From the NCBI GenBank assembly GCA_963783695.1, contig CAWAOM010000003.1, positions 1 to 64,000 on the forward strand: DNA of 64,000 bases, written 5' to 3'. Both the position numbers and the translations under genes were made by a program. The stretch comes from BM003 sp963783695 (GTDB lineage: Bacteria > Pseudomonadota > Gammaproteobacteria > Steroidobacterales > BM003). How positions within the stretch are numbered: position 1 is the stretch's first letter; every line of letters starts with the position of its first letter. The notes under the pieces were generated by a model. It made no database searches. It was not told the origin of the DNA and saw nothing but the letters and a program-made list of their open reading frames with translations. Below are positions 26,101 to 33,591 of the stretch, piece by piece.

Positions 26101-26203
26101 GCAAGACACTGGCTTCCACCGGAATCGCGTAAAGCGTGAGCGCTATTTCTGCCGCCTCAGCCGCTGTAAATTCCGGGGTATAGTCTAGGAGTGCCAAGAT
26201 CAT
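23138..26203 (-). CDS. Trifunctional fusion: APH-type kinase, M23 peptidase-like domain, class III aminotransferase/phospho-lyase
   Basis: 1021 residues. Residues 1-345 are an aminoglycoside-phosphotransferase/homoserine-kinase-type kinase (VIHNDANDYN with H206 and D208; LIDFGD 232-237). Residues about 440-560 are a LytM/M23 fold keeping all metal and catalytic positions (H449xxxD453, H504, H540xH542). Residues about 600-1021 are a class III PLP enzyme (NSGSEANELAL; ADEIQTGFGR with D832; K862 in VLGKPIGNGHP). The last part resembles ethanolamine-phosphate and 5-phosphohydroxylysine phospho-lyases, whose substrates are made by APH-type kinases, so kinase plus lyase in one chain makes chemical sense. 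No signal peptide is seen, so the M23 domain would be cytoplasmic. It stands alone between repeat arrays. Confidence 0.85.
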   Translation of the reverse strand: MILALLDYTPEFTAAEAAEIALTLYAIPVEASVLPSERDQNFLLILEDGEKRVLKIANARENTDLLDAENAVLLHIADRVAAAKLFPTVDGGSVGRTPDSSGNQHFVRLISFLPGRPMGEVKRHSAGLLYDLGRRVGQLDRALNDFDHPAVHRDLHWDLAHAQREIGQHRALVADPSLRAIIDSLVADFECNVAPLLGRLRQSVIHNDANDYNVIVSGGDDLYSRDQQVTGLIDFGDLVHTWTVADLAIAIAYAILDKTDPLTAAAHVVRGYHDEHPLTETELAALFGLVRMRLCVSVCLAAFQQRQRPDDPYLAISQAPIRNTLPKLAAIHSRFAEAAFRQACGLAPVPKAGPLIAWLRSRQKQFAPVLGADLKTEPCLVFDFSPGSPFFHGDPELLAEPDMTARLFQHMSEAGVRIGIGRYDEPRLIYSEAMFASGEELTADRRTLHIGLDLFAPAKSPVYAPWPGTVYTATVNPGTQDYGGMVILEHTTADGLNFFTLYGHLSPAAIAGLRPGQIIAAGQQFATLGTPAENGGWSPHLHLQVLTDLLDLDNDFPGVVRVSQREIWAGFSLDPNLIVGVPEDRFPARESGKAETLANRRARTSANLSLGYREPIKMVRGWQQYLYDETGRKYLDAYNNVPQVGHCHPRVVAAAHQQMAVLNTNTRYLQDQFNRYAERLASTLPEPLDVCLFVNSGSEANELALRLARAYTGQRDMIVLEGAYHGHTTGLIDISPYKHDGPGGSGAPAWVHTAPVADVYRGRYKNDDPQAGAKYAAHVLEIVARLKAKGLAPAGFIAESCPSVGGQIIFPQGYLGAVYQHVRAAGGLCIADEIQTGFGRTGTDFYAFAAQHVVPDIVVLGKPIGNGHPMAAVVTTAEIAAAFDNGMEFFSTFGGNTVSCAVGLAVLDVTLSANLQAHALEVGTHLLGQLRALQSQYSVIGDVRGSGLFLGIELVRDRGTLEPAAAEASFICNRLRDHGILIGTDGPYQNVLKIRPPLPFDKSNADSLVSTLAKILTEDFD

Positions 26204-26338
26204 TCTCTTCGGTGGCGCCGCAATGTACTTTAGACGAATCTGTCATCGCGGTACCAATTGGCGTCGGTGATAACCTTATCGCCGTTCCAGCCAATCGAAT
26301 CAACCGGTGACCGCAAATCGGTGCCTGACCGCAAATCG

Positions 26339-26358
26339 GTGCCGGAGGTAACCATATA
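26339..26358 (+). repeat. Rightward 20-mer copy in the right array
   Basis: GGTGCCGGAGGTAACCATAT, preceded by two partial repeats of CCGCAAATCGGTGCC. With the following 64-bp unit it mirrors 22992-23092, giving direct repeats of about 100 bases flanking the 23138-26203 gene. Confidence 0.8.
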
Positions 26359-26373
26359 GCTATATGGCTTTTT

Positions 26374-26437
26374 GCCTTTCGGTTCCCATTAAGGCGGAAA
26401 GGTGTGGAGTTATGGTTATAGAGTTACCTCCAGCACC
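26374..26437 (+). repeat. 64-bp unit, copy 3
   Basis: Third occurrence of the unit found at 22648 and 23029, in the same orientation, ending with the inverted 20-mer GAGTTACCTCCAGCACC. Confidence 0.85.
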
Positions 26438-26601
26438 AAAGGAAACGGCACCGAATAGGCATAAGGTTACCTCCGGCACCGGAATCGCCGGAATAAAAGG
26501 TTACCTCCGGCACCGGAATCGCCGTGGGGTTATGGTTATAGAGTTACCTCCGGCACCAAAGGAAACGGCAGCGGAATAGGCATAAGGTTACCTCCGGCAC
26601 C
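26423..26601 (-). repeat. Right array: five leftward copies of the 20-mer repeat
   Basis: Reverse-oriented copies (GTTACCTCCGGCACC core) end at 26437, 26480, 26514, 26557 and 26601. Larger units such as GGTTATAGAGTTACCTCC and GGAAACGGCANCGAATAGG alternate between them. The array runs to within eight bases of the ATG of the next gene, so it occupies that gene's promoter and leader. Left and right arrays point at each other across the fusion gene. Confidence 0.85.
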
Positions 26602-26608
26602 GGAATAG

Positions 26609-27826
26609 ATGATGAATCACCGGCAAATCCACGATGTGATTATTGTTGGCGCGGGTGCCAGCGGACTCATGTGCGCGATTCATGCAGGCAACCGTGGTCT
26701 GCGTGTGCTGGTGCTGGAGAAAGGCGCCAAGGCCGGACTGAAAATCCTGGTGTCGGGCGGAGGGCGTTGCAATTTCACCAATGTTTTCGCTGATCCGCGC
26801 AAACAGTTTTTGTCGCAAAACCCGCATTTTTGTATTTCGGCGATGAGCCGTTACCAGCCGGCGGACTTTGTCGGGATGGTTGAAGCCAGCGGCATCGCCT
26901 ATCACGAAAAAAAACTCGGCCAGCTGTTTTGCGACCACAGCGCCAAGGATATCGTTGCAATGCTGCTGGCTCAGTGCACGGCGGCGGGCGTTGACGTCCG
27001 GTTGCGGCAGGAAGTTACAGCCGTTACACCCGTCGATGACGGCACGTTTCGCGTTGCCACTGCGCGGCAGACCTACTCCGCAGCGCGGGTGGTCATTGCC
27101 TCGGGAGGCCTGTCGCTACCGAAGATTGCCACCGATCTGGCTTTCCGCACAGCCAACCGTCTTGGTCTCAACGTCGTATCGCCGCGTGCGGCACTGGTGC
27201 CGCTGACATGGAATTCCAGCGACAGGGAGAAGTACCAGGCGCTGTCCGGCATCTCGCTGGATGTAGTGGCTTCCTGTAATGGCGTGAGTTTCCGCGAAAG
27301 CGTCCTGTTTACCCACCGCGGCTTGAGCGGTCCGGCCATTCTGCAGATCTCGTCATTTTGGCACGAGGGCGAGGCCGTCATCATCGATCTGCTGCCAGAC
27401 ATCGATGCGGTCGGCTGGCTTGGCGGAGAACGCGAGGCGAGGCCACAGCAACGAGTCGTATCCGTGCTCAAGACGAGGCTGCCCAACAGGATTGTCGAGA
27501 CCATGGCGGACGACTGGTTTCCCGACACGAAGATCGGATCATGTTCGCCACGCCAGGTGGCGGAGCTCGGTGCCCGGCTGAATGCATGGAAATTCAAACC
27601 CGGCGGCAGCGAAGGTTACCGCACGGCCGAGGTCACATTGGGCGGGATCGACACGAACGAGGTTTCCTCGAAGACCTTCGAGGTGAAGAAGGTGCCAGGC
27701 TTGTTTGCGATTGGCGAGGCCCTTGACGTCACTGGCTGGCTCGGTGGCTACAATTTCCAATGGGCCTGGGCATCCGGCTGGTGCTGTGCCCAGCATCTCG
27801 ACCCGACCTCCTCCGATGGAGGGTGA
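26609..27826 (+). CDS. NAD(P)/FAD-dependent oxidoreductase, HI0933/YhiN family
   Basis: 405 residues. FAD-binding Rossmann motif VIIVGAGASGLMCAIHAG, then the family signature VLEKGAKAGLKILVSGGGRCNFTN split over residues 30-56, and GLSGPAILQISS. The C-terminal FAD contact is FAIGEALDVTGWLGGYNFQWA, specific to the HI0933 (BaiN-like) group. Function in most bacteria is unknown; relatives reduce steroid intermediates in gut clostridia. Start is at 26609 (ATG ATG tandem). The upstream region consists of the repeat array, so any promoter must lie within or before it. Confidence 0.88.
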   Translation: MMNHRQIHDVIIVGAGASGLMCAIHAGNRGLRVLVLEKGAKAGLKILVSGGGRCNFTNVFADPRKQFLSQNPHFCISAMSRYQPADFVGMVEASGIAYHEKKLGQLFCDHSAKDIVAMLLAQCTAAGVDVRLRQEVTAVTPVDDGTFRVATARQTYSAARVVIASGGLSLPKIATDLAFRTANRLGLNVVSPRAALVPLTWNSSDREKYQALSGISLDVVASCNGVSFRESVLFTHRGLSGPAILQISSFWHEGEAVIIDLLPDIDAVGWLGGEREARPQQRVVSVLKTRLPNRIVETMADDWFPDTKIGSCSPRQVAELGARLNAWKFKPGGSEGYRTAEVTLGGIDTNEVSSKTFEVKKVPGLFAIGEALDVTGWLGGYNFQWAWASGWCCAQHLDPTSSDGG

Positions 27827-27960
27827 GTTTGCGGTCGAAAATCGACCGCAGCGCCTGTTCAGAGCAGCGTTTTTTGGGCCGGGACAGAGCTCGCCGAGCT
27901 GCCTGTTGGCGATGCCGGCGCTCTTCCGCTGCAGCTCACATGCACCGCTCGAACTGACGG

Positions 27961-28395
27961 TCAGCCCTTGTCCGAATTTTCGACTATCGGCTTGAGTCTG
28001 CTCATGCCAAACACGATCGCGAAATTCAGGACGGACAGTGCGATCGCATAATTCCAGTAACCGAACCCGGCCGCCGCGCCAAGGGCGCCGGTCACCCAGA
28101 TACTTGCGGCAGAAGCGGTCCCGCTTACGTGGTCGTTGCCCTTCAGAATAGCGCCGCCGCCGACAAACCCGATGCCCGACATCAGCCCCTGAACAATGCG
28201 AGCCGTCGCACCGGGATCAGCATGGCCGATAAATTCCAGTCCGATCAGCACATATGCGCACGATCCCAGGGCCACCAGTGGAAATGCCCTCAGTCCCATG
28301 ATCTTGCTGTTGCGCTCCCTGTCCCAGGCAATCGGCAGAGCCAGGGCCAGCGCTCCAATCATTTTCACAATCGGGTCAAAATCGAATGCCGTCAT
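27961..28395 (-). CDS. MgtC/SapB-family membrane protein
   Basis: 144 residues, about four or five helices, with the MgtC_N signature: ALALPIAWDRERNSKIMGLR (the R-E-R and GLR motif), SGIGFVGGGAILKG and TASAASIWVTGALGAAAG. MgtC proteins modulate F1Fo-ATPase or Mg2+/phosphate homeostasis. The C-terminal soluble domain of Salmonella MgtC is absent, as in the shorter SapB type. It is 33 bases after the DJ-1/PfpI gene on the same strand, so cotranscription is likely. Confidence 0.9.
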   Translation of the reverse strand: MTAFDFDPIVKMIGALALALPIAWDRERNSKIMGLRAFPLVALGSCAYVLIGLEFIGHADPGATARIVQGLMSGIGFVGGGAILKGNDHVSGTASAASIWVTGALGAAAGFGYWNYAIALSVLNFAIVFGMSRLKPIVENSDKG

Positions 28396-28428
28396 GTCCG
28401 GATCACCGTCGCGATCGCAAGTCGTAGG

Positions 28429-29118
28429 TCAATTCTGTTTTTGAGACAGCTTATCCACCAGGGCGTCGGCTACCGCCGTGGAAGAGGCAGGGTTCTGGCC
28501 GGTGATCAGAAGGCCATCCACGACCACTTTGGACTGCCAGTCGTCAGCACGCTCGTAGCGCCCGCCAAGACTTTCGAGCCTGTCCTCAAGCAGGAACGGC
28601 ACAACATCGGTTAGCCCGACCGCCGCCTCCTCGGTATTGCTGAAGCCGGTGACGCGTAAGCCGTCGACCAGTGGCTGGCCATTCCCGGCTTTTGCGTTTA
28701 CCAGAACCGCGGGTGCGTGGCACACTGCGGCTACCGGCTTGCCCGCCGCAGTGAATTCCTCTATCAACGCAATGGATGCCGCGTCCTCGCTCAGGTCCCA
28801 TAGCGGACCATGCCCGCCCGGATAAAACACCGCGTCGAATTCGCCGGCGTCGATATTGGTGAGCTTTCGCGTGTCAGCGAGTTCCGCCTGGGCTGCGGAA
28901 TCCTTGGCGAATCTTCGGGTCGCGTCGGTCTGAGCGTCCGGCTCATTGCTTTTCGGGTCGAGCGGCGGCTGGCCGCCGTCCGGTGAGGCCAGCGTAATCT
29001 GCGCGCCGGCCTCCTTGAGGCGATAGTAAGGCGCTGCATACTCCTCCAGCCAAAACCCGGTCTTTTTTCCGCTGTCGCCAAGTCGGTCATGCGAGGTCAG
29101 AACGATCAATACGCGCAT
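28429..29118 (-). CDS. DJ-1/PfpI-family glutamine amidotransferase-like protein (Hsp31/YajL-like)
   Basis: 229 residues from the ATG at 29118 (MRVLIVLTSHDRLGDSGKKTG). Key features are GFWLEEYAAPYY, the GGHG element in VFYPGGHGPLWDLSED and the nucleophile elbow VAAVCHAPAVLV with its Cys-His pair. This arrangement is the type 1 glutamine amidotransferase-like DJ-1 group with glyoxalase III, deglycase or chaperone activity. The frame is open further upstream, but that extension has no similarity. 29119-29624 (506 bases) to the next gene shows no convincing gene. Confidence 0.9.
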   Translation of the reverse strand: MRVLIVLTSHDRLGDSGKKTGFWLEEYAAPYYRLKEAGAQITLASPDGGQPPLDPKSNEPDAQTDATRRFAKDSAAQAELADTRKLTNIDAGEFDAVFYPGGHGPLWDLSEDAASIALIEEFTAAGKPVAAVCHAPAVLVNAKAGNGQPLVDGLRVTGFSNTEEAAVGLTDVVPFLLEDRLESLGGRYERADDWQSKVVVDGLLITGQNPASSTAVADALVDKLSQKQN

Positions 29119-29624
29119 CCTTAGTTCTCCGTTATCCGCTTTTTTTCGGTTTGGCAGGCGGTCGCGGCGTCGGCCGCAGCCGCCTGTGAACCGGATTTCA
29201 GTCATCGACCCGCTTGATTCGTTCAGAAGTCTCGCGACAACCAGGTCGTATGCTAGTTTCGTCACCGCCACGCCGGGAGATTCACGGGTGTCGCGGGTCT
29301 GTGCCGTTGCCAGCGCGGTGGTATCTGTTGCTAAGACGGGACGGACGAGCAGTAATGTATTATCGGTTGCATCGCTGGCGCCACGGTTTTTGCAGCATGG
29401 ACCTGACGGAATTGAAGACAATCGCTCTGCGCTCGAGTATGCGCTCGGCATACCCTCTTGCTGCGGCAATCATCTGACAAGGCTGCAAAATGGCCGCCAG
29501 CTTTTTCCCGCCATGCTGGCGGTCGCCGCGAACGGCTTGCTCGAACGATTATCGGGCGGCTGTGATAATCGGCAGCGTTCGCATACCTTCCGTCACGCCA
29601 CATTAATTCGAAGAGGTAAGCGCT

Positions 29625-31421
29625 TTGCATGGTCATGACCTGATAACCATTTGCGCCATTCTGGCCACCGGATTCGCCTGTCAGTGGATCGCATGGCGGG
29701 TCAAGCTGCCGGCCATTCTCTTTTTGCTGGTCGCGGGAATTCTCGCCGGCCCGGCGCTCAACTGGCTCGCGCCCAACGAGCTCTTCGGCGAACTCCTTGT
29801 ACCGCTGGTTTCAATCGGCGTTGCCATCATCCTGTTCGAGGGCTCTCTGACGCTGAAATTCGCGGAAATTCGTGGCCACGGCGCGGTGGTTCGAAACCTG
29901 GTGACATTGGGGGTTCTGATCACCTGGACAGGCAGCGCGCTCACCGCCCATTTCCTGTTCGATTGGGATGCCAGACTTTCTGCATTGTTCGGCGCGATTG
30001 TTACCGTCAGCGGTCCGACGGTGGTGATGCCATTGCTGCGTTCGGTGCGCCCGGTGCAGTCCGTCTCCAGTGTATTGCGCTGGGAGGCGATTCTTATCGA
30101 TCCCATCGGTGCGATTCTCGGCTTGCTCGTTTTCGATTTTATTGTGGCGACCGAGGCATCGGACGGTTTGCTGGAGGCGTCGCACACCGTCGCCACAATG
30201 GTCGGCGCAGGAGCGGCGTTTGGCGCTGGCGGTGGCTATTTGTTCGGGCTGGTGCTGCGCAAACGCATGATTCCGGATTTCCTGCGTAATTTTGCAGCCC
30301 TGGCTGCAGTGCTAATGGTGTTTGCCGCGGCGGAATCAATTCATGCAGAGTCCGGTCTTCTCGCCGTTACGGTCATGGGGATCTGGCTCGCCAATACTCG
30401 CCACCTCGAGCTTGAGGACATTCTCGACTTCAAAGAAAACCTGACCCTGGTGCTGGTGGCGGGGCTGTTCATCGTGCTCGCCGCTCGTCTCGATTTCGCT
30501 GCATTGTCCAGGATCGGACCGTTGGCAATTGCCACCGTGCTGGTCCTGCAGTTCGTTCTTGGCCCGCTGCGCGCGTTTGTTTGTACCGTCGGTAGCAAGC
30601 TTCGCTGGCAGGAGGTTCTTTTTCTCGGTTGGGTGTTTCCGCGCGGTATCGTCGCGGCGGCAATCTCGGCGATCTTTGCGCTACGGCTCGAGGAAATCGG
30701 TTATGCCCGCAGCGAGGAGCTCGTCCCGCTGGTTTACAGCGTCATTCTTGGAACGGTTGCCATTCAGAGCCTCACTTCAAAAACGCTGGCACGTTGGCTT
30801 GGCGTGGCGGAGCCGGAGCCAACCGGGGTGCTGGTCGTTGGCTCGAACCCCGCAGCGCTGGCCATCGCCGAGGCCCTGCATAACAACGGCCAGTCGGTTC
30901 TGCTGGCAGACTCTTACTGGGCAGGCATCCAGGACGCGAGGATGCGCGGGCTGACCACTTTCTATGGCAGTGCTGTATCGCGTTATGCGGACCGCAATAT
31001 GGATCTGGCGGGTTTGGGTAATTTGCTTTCGCTTTCGCGCCGTCCCGGCCTTAACGAACTTGCCTGCGTAAAATTCGCGCAAGAATTTGGTCGGGACAAC
31101 GTCTATACGCTGAGCGACCAGTCGGAACGCGAGCATAGAAAGCACCGGGTCAGTGGCGAGAGTCGCGGCCGGGTGTTGTTCGGTGGAAAACATTCGCTTT
31201 CGGACTTGCTGGAAGGCCTTGCATCGGGAAAAACAATCAAGACGACCGAACTCAGCGAGGAATTTGATTTCACCGAGTACCAATCGAGAAACGAGGGCGG
31301 TCTGGTGATCTTCGCGACTGACAAGAGCGGCCGGATTCATTTCCCCGCGGCCGATTCCGAGATTTCTCCGGGGCCGGGCTGGACGATATCGGCTTTGGTC
31401 GCCGGTGCGACAAAGGCGTAG
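29625..31421 (+). CDS. CPA1-type Na+/H+ antiporter with C-terminal TrkA-N-like domain
   Basis: 598 residues. About twelve membrane helices (IAWRVKLPAILFLLVAGILAG; VAIILFEGSLTLKF; GAIVTVSGPTVVMPLLR, and WEAILIDPIGAILGLL, which supplies the ion-binding acidic residue). After residue about 385 a cytosolic nucleotide-binding-like domain starts (TGVLVVGSNPAALAIAEALH). It resembles NhaP2/YcgO-type antiporters exchanging K+ or Na+ for H+. The start is a TTG at 29625 preceded by AAGAGG; no ATG nearby fits the family N-terminus. It is unrelated in sequence type to the CPA2 antiporter at the left edge. Confidence 0.85.
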   Translation: MHGHDLITICAILATGFACQWIAWRVKLPAILFLLVAGILAGPALNWLAPNELFGELLVPLVSIGVAIILFEGSLTLKFAEIRGHGAVVRNLVTLGVLITWTGSALTAHFLFDWDARLSALFGAIVTVSGPTVVMPLLRSVRPVQSVSSVLRWEAILIDPIGAILGLLVFDFIVATEASDGLLEASHTVATMVGAGAAFGAGGGYLFGLVLRKRMIPDFLRNFAALAAVLMVFAAAESIHAESGLLAVTVMGIWLANTRHLELEDILDFKENLTLVLVAGLFIVLAARLDFAALSRIGPLAIATVLVLQFVLGPLRAFVCTVGSKLRWQEVLFLGWVFPRGIVAAAISAIFALRLEEIGYARSEELVPLVYSVILGTVAIQSLTSKTLARWLGVAEPEPTGVLVVGSNPAALAIAEALHNNGQSVLLADSYWAGIQDARMRGLTTFYGSAVSRYADRNMDLAGLGNLLSLSRRPGLNELACVKFAQEFGRDNVYTLSDQSEREHRKHRVSGESRGRVLFGGKHSLSDLLEGLASGKTIKTTELSEEFDFTEYQSRNEGGLVIFATDKSGRIHFPAADSEISPGPGWTISALVAGATKA

Positions 31422-31441
31422 TTGACGGCCTATGCGGCGCT

Positions 31442-31900
31442 TCAGGATTTGTTGCCGGTTGGGCAACCGTCCTTTTCGACCGTCCACATGAAATTGACGA
31501 TTTTCCAGGCGCCGTCAATCTTTACCAGGTCGATGGAGTTGACCCCGCAATGCGAGAATGCACCCCCGACCCGGAACTCGTACTCCTTTCACACTACCGC
31601 GATGGGTCCGCGAACGAGCACAGCGGGGTCTCCGGTCCATCGCTCGAGGTAGTCGCGACCGTCATCTGTGAGAGCCTCCAGAAACTCGTCGTTGCGGGAT
31701 AAGCGCATTTCAAGTTTGCCGTGTCAACCATTGTGGTGCGGCCTGAATGACAACGTCGTCCCCTCAGCCAGTTGCAGCGCATGCCAGTCATCGGGGACTT
31801 TGGAATTAACTGCTGCGAAGGCCCGGTCCATCACGGCAAGTATGGCCCCGCGCTCGCTAGCCGGCGCGAGGATTGGTGCCATGAGAGCGAAATCATACAA
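31442..31900 (-). pseudogene. SnoaL/NTF2-like fold gene, degraded
   Basis: The reverse strand has a C-terminal NTF2-like reading (LEMRLSRNDEFLEAL, YLERWTGDPAVLVRGPIAVV, an internal stop, then EYEFRVGGAFSHCGVNSIDLV and KIVNFMWTVEKDGC). The upstream part (RGAILAVMDRAFAAVNSK and DDWHALQLAEGTTLSFRP) is in another frame, so there is at least one frameshift near 31727 and one in-frame stop near 31610. It looks like a recently lost DUF4440/SnoaL-type protein. 31901-32333 shows no gene. Confidence 0.65.
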
Positions 31901-32333
31901 AGCGCCCTTATTCGCACCTGATTGGATCCGCAGGGTTGGATGGGCGGGGAGCATTGAAGGCGCCAGTCTGTCTTTTGATTTGCCGAGATACCAGCTACCG
32001 CGCGGGTGACTGCCTTGTCTGATGGGTGAACTCCGAAAGGCCCCGTTGCGCACACCACGGCGGCAAACCCGCTGCCTGGCAATGGTTGCATTTGCTGACA
32101 TCGAACCGGGGTAGTGCTGCCTGGACATGTCGGCCTGCCGACAACCTGTCCGGATAGCGCGTCACGATCCGGCGCAGCGGTCGCCAGCGTGATCTGACTG
32201 CGCTGAGCCATGTTCGGCCAAAGCCTCTGCGATCATTCTTTTTCGCGGCTATACTATATCGTTGAAAATCCGCTCTACCCCATCCGAAATATTCAGTACG
32301 GAAGCTAACAAGTTCAATGCAGGGAGATTCTCA

Positions 32334-33356
32334 ATGTCAAAAACATTACTCGATGGCCTTTCGAGCCTGATTACACCAGATTTGCTTGGCAGCCTGGCTG
32401 GCCAGGTTGGTGCGCCGGAGGGCGCAGTCAGCAAGGGCATGTCCGCGATTTTGCCGGCGCTGCTGGGAGGCGTGGCATCACGCGCCACCCAGCCGAGCTT
32501 CATGTCCACGTTGATGGGCCTGGTGACCGATAGCGGTAATGACGCCGGTCTGCTCGGCAATCCGAAAAGCCTGTTGGGCAGCGCCGCGAGTTCGTCACCG
32601 GCGATGGCGCTTGGTGTCAGTTTACTGAATTCCGTATTCGGAAAGCAGCTTGACAGTATCGTCGGCAAAGTGGCGAGTTTCGCCGGTATCAGCCCGGCGG
32701 CGGCCAGCTCGATGTTCAAGTTCGGTGCGCCGGTGGTGCTTTCCATGCTTGGCAAGAAGGTCAAGGATGATGGTCTCGACGCCTCAGGCCTCGGCAAATT
32801 GCTGAGCAGCGAGAAAGACAAGTACGTCGCCGCGGCGCCTTCTGCGCTCGGCAGTCTGGAAGACCTCATCGCGGAGCCGCGCGCGGCGCGCGCTGCGCCG
32901 CCACCGCCCGTTGCGGAGAAAAAATCTATCTGGCGGTGGCTGATCCCGTTGTTGATCGCGCTTGCGATCGGCTGGTATCTGCTGCAGTCCATGGGTGGTG
33001 GTGACGGCACCGCGCAACGCGCCGCACCCGCGGCAATGGCGCCGTCGGCGGCGGTGGTCTTTTTTGATGTCGACAGTTCAGATATTCCGACCGGCACAGC
33101 CGGTAAGCTGATGCCTATCATCAGCTACCTGAAGGCAAACCCGGGCAGCAAGGCGAGCGTGACCGGCTACCATGATGCGTCGGGCGATGCGATGCGTAAC
33201 GAAGAGCTGGCAAAGGCGCGGGCGGCCGCAGTGCAGCAGGCACTTCAGGCCGGCGGAATCGATGGCAGCCGTATCAACATGGCGAAACCGATGATGTCGA
33301 CCGGTAGTGGCACACCTGAAGATGCACGCCGTGTGGAGGTCAGCGTGTCCCGCTAG
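32334..33356 (+). CDS. DUF937-OmpA fusion membrane protein
   Basis: 340 residues. Residues 1-165 are a DUF937 (YidB-like) helical domain (LLDGLSSLITPDLLGSLAGQ, VSKGMSAILPALLGGV). A single membrane helix follows (WRWLIPLLIALAIGWYLL, about 200-220) and then a periplasmic OmpA-like peptidoglycan-binding domain (VVFFDVDSSDIP; LAKARAAAVQQALQAGGI; GTPEDARRVEVSV). With AGGGAG eight bases upstream of the ATG at 32334, the start is well supported. The topology suggests a link from cytoplasm to cell wall; the role is unknown. A hairpin terminator follows. Confidence 0.85.
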   Translation: MSKTLLDGLSSLITPDLLGSLAGQVGAPEGAVSKGMSAILPALLGGVASRATQPSFMSTLMGLVTDSGNDAGLLGNPKSLLGSAASSSPAMALGVSLLNSVFGKQLDSIVGKVASFAGISPAAASSMFKFGAPVVLSMLGKKVKDDGLDASGLGKLLSSEKDKYVAAAPSALGSLEDLIAEPRAARAAPPPPVAEKKSIWRWLIPLLIALAIGWYLLQSMGGGDGTAQRAAPAAMAPSAAVVFFDVDSSDIPTGTAGKLMPIISYLKANPGSKASVTGYHDASGDAMRNEELAKARAAAVQQALQAGGIDGSRINMAKPMMSTGSGTPEDARRVEVSVSR

Positions 33357-33403
33357 AAAAAACACCCGGGGCCGTTGCTACCATACAGACCCACTGCAAC
33401 CGG

Positions 33404-33446
33404 ACAGGGCCGGACCATTTCGAACATGGTTCGGCCCTGTTCTTTT
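33404..33446 (+). terminator. Intrinsic terminator after the DUF937-OmpA gene
   Basis: ACAGGGCCGGACCAT and ATGGTTCGGCCCTGT pair over 15 bases with one G-T, around a 7-base loop, followed by TCTTTT. It lies 48 bases after the stop codon. Confidence 0.75.
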
Positions 33447-33591
33447 CCGGGCAGGGGTATTTGCGAGCCGCGCGTTCCAGTCGAGCGAGGTTGCGCGCAT
33501 GTTTAACCGCCATCACTGCAAGCATGAAATGGGTAAACTGTGCTCCATACGATCACTCGATGCTTGTTAACAGGATGACCTCCTTCTAGAA

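Noticed and set aside
22648..26601. CRISPR array
   Set aside because: Units vary in spacing from 26 to 50 bases, occur in both orientations, lack unique equal-length spacers, and there are no cas genes in the window.
29186..29638. 150-codon frame in the gap before the CPA1 antiporter
   Set aside because: No ribosome-binding site or motif; overlaps the antiporter start; composition unlike neighbouring proteins.
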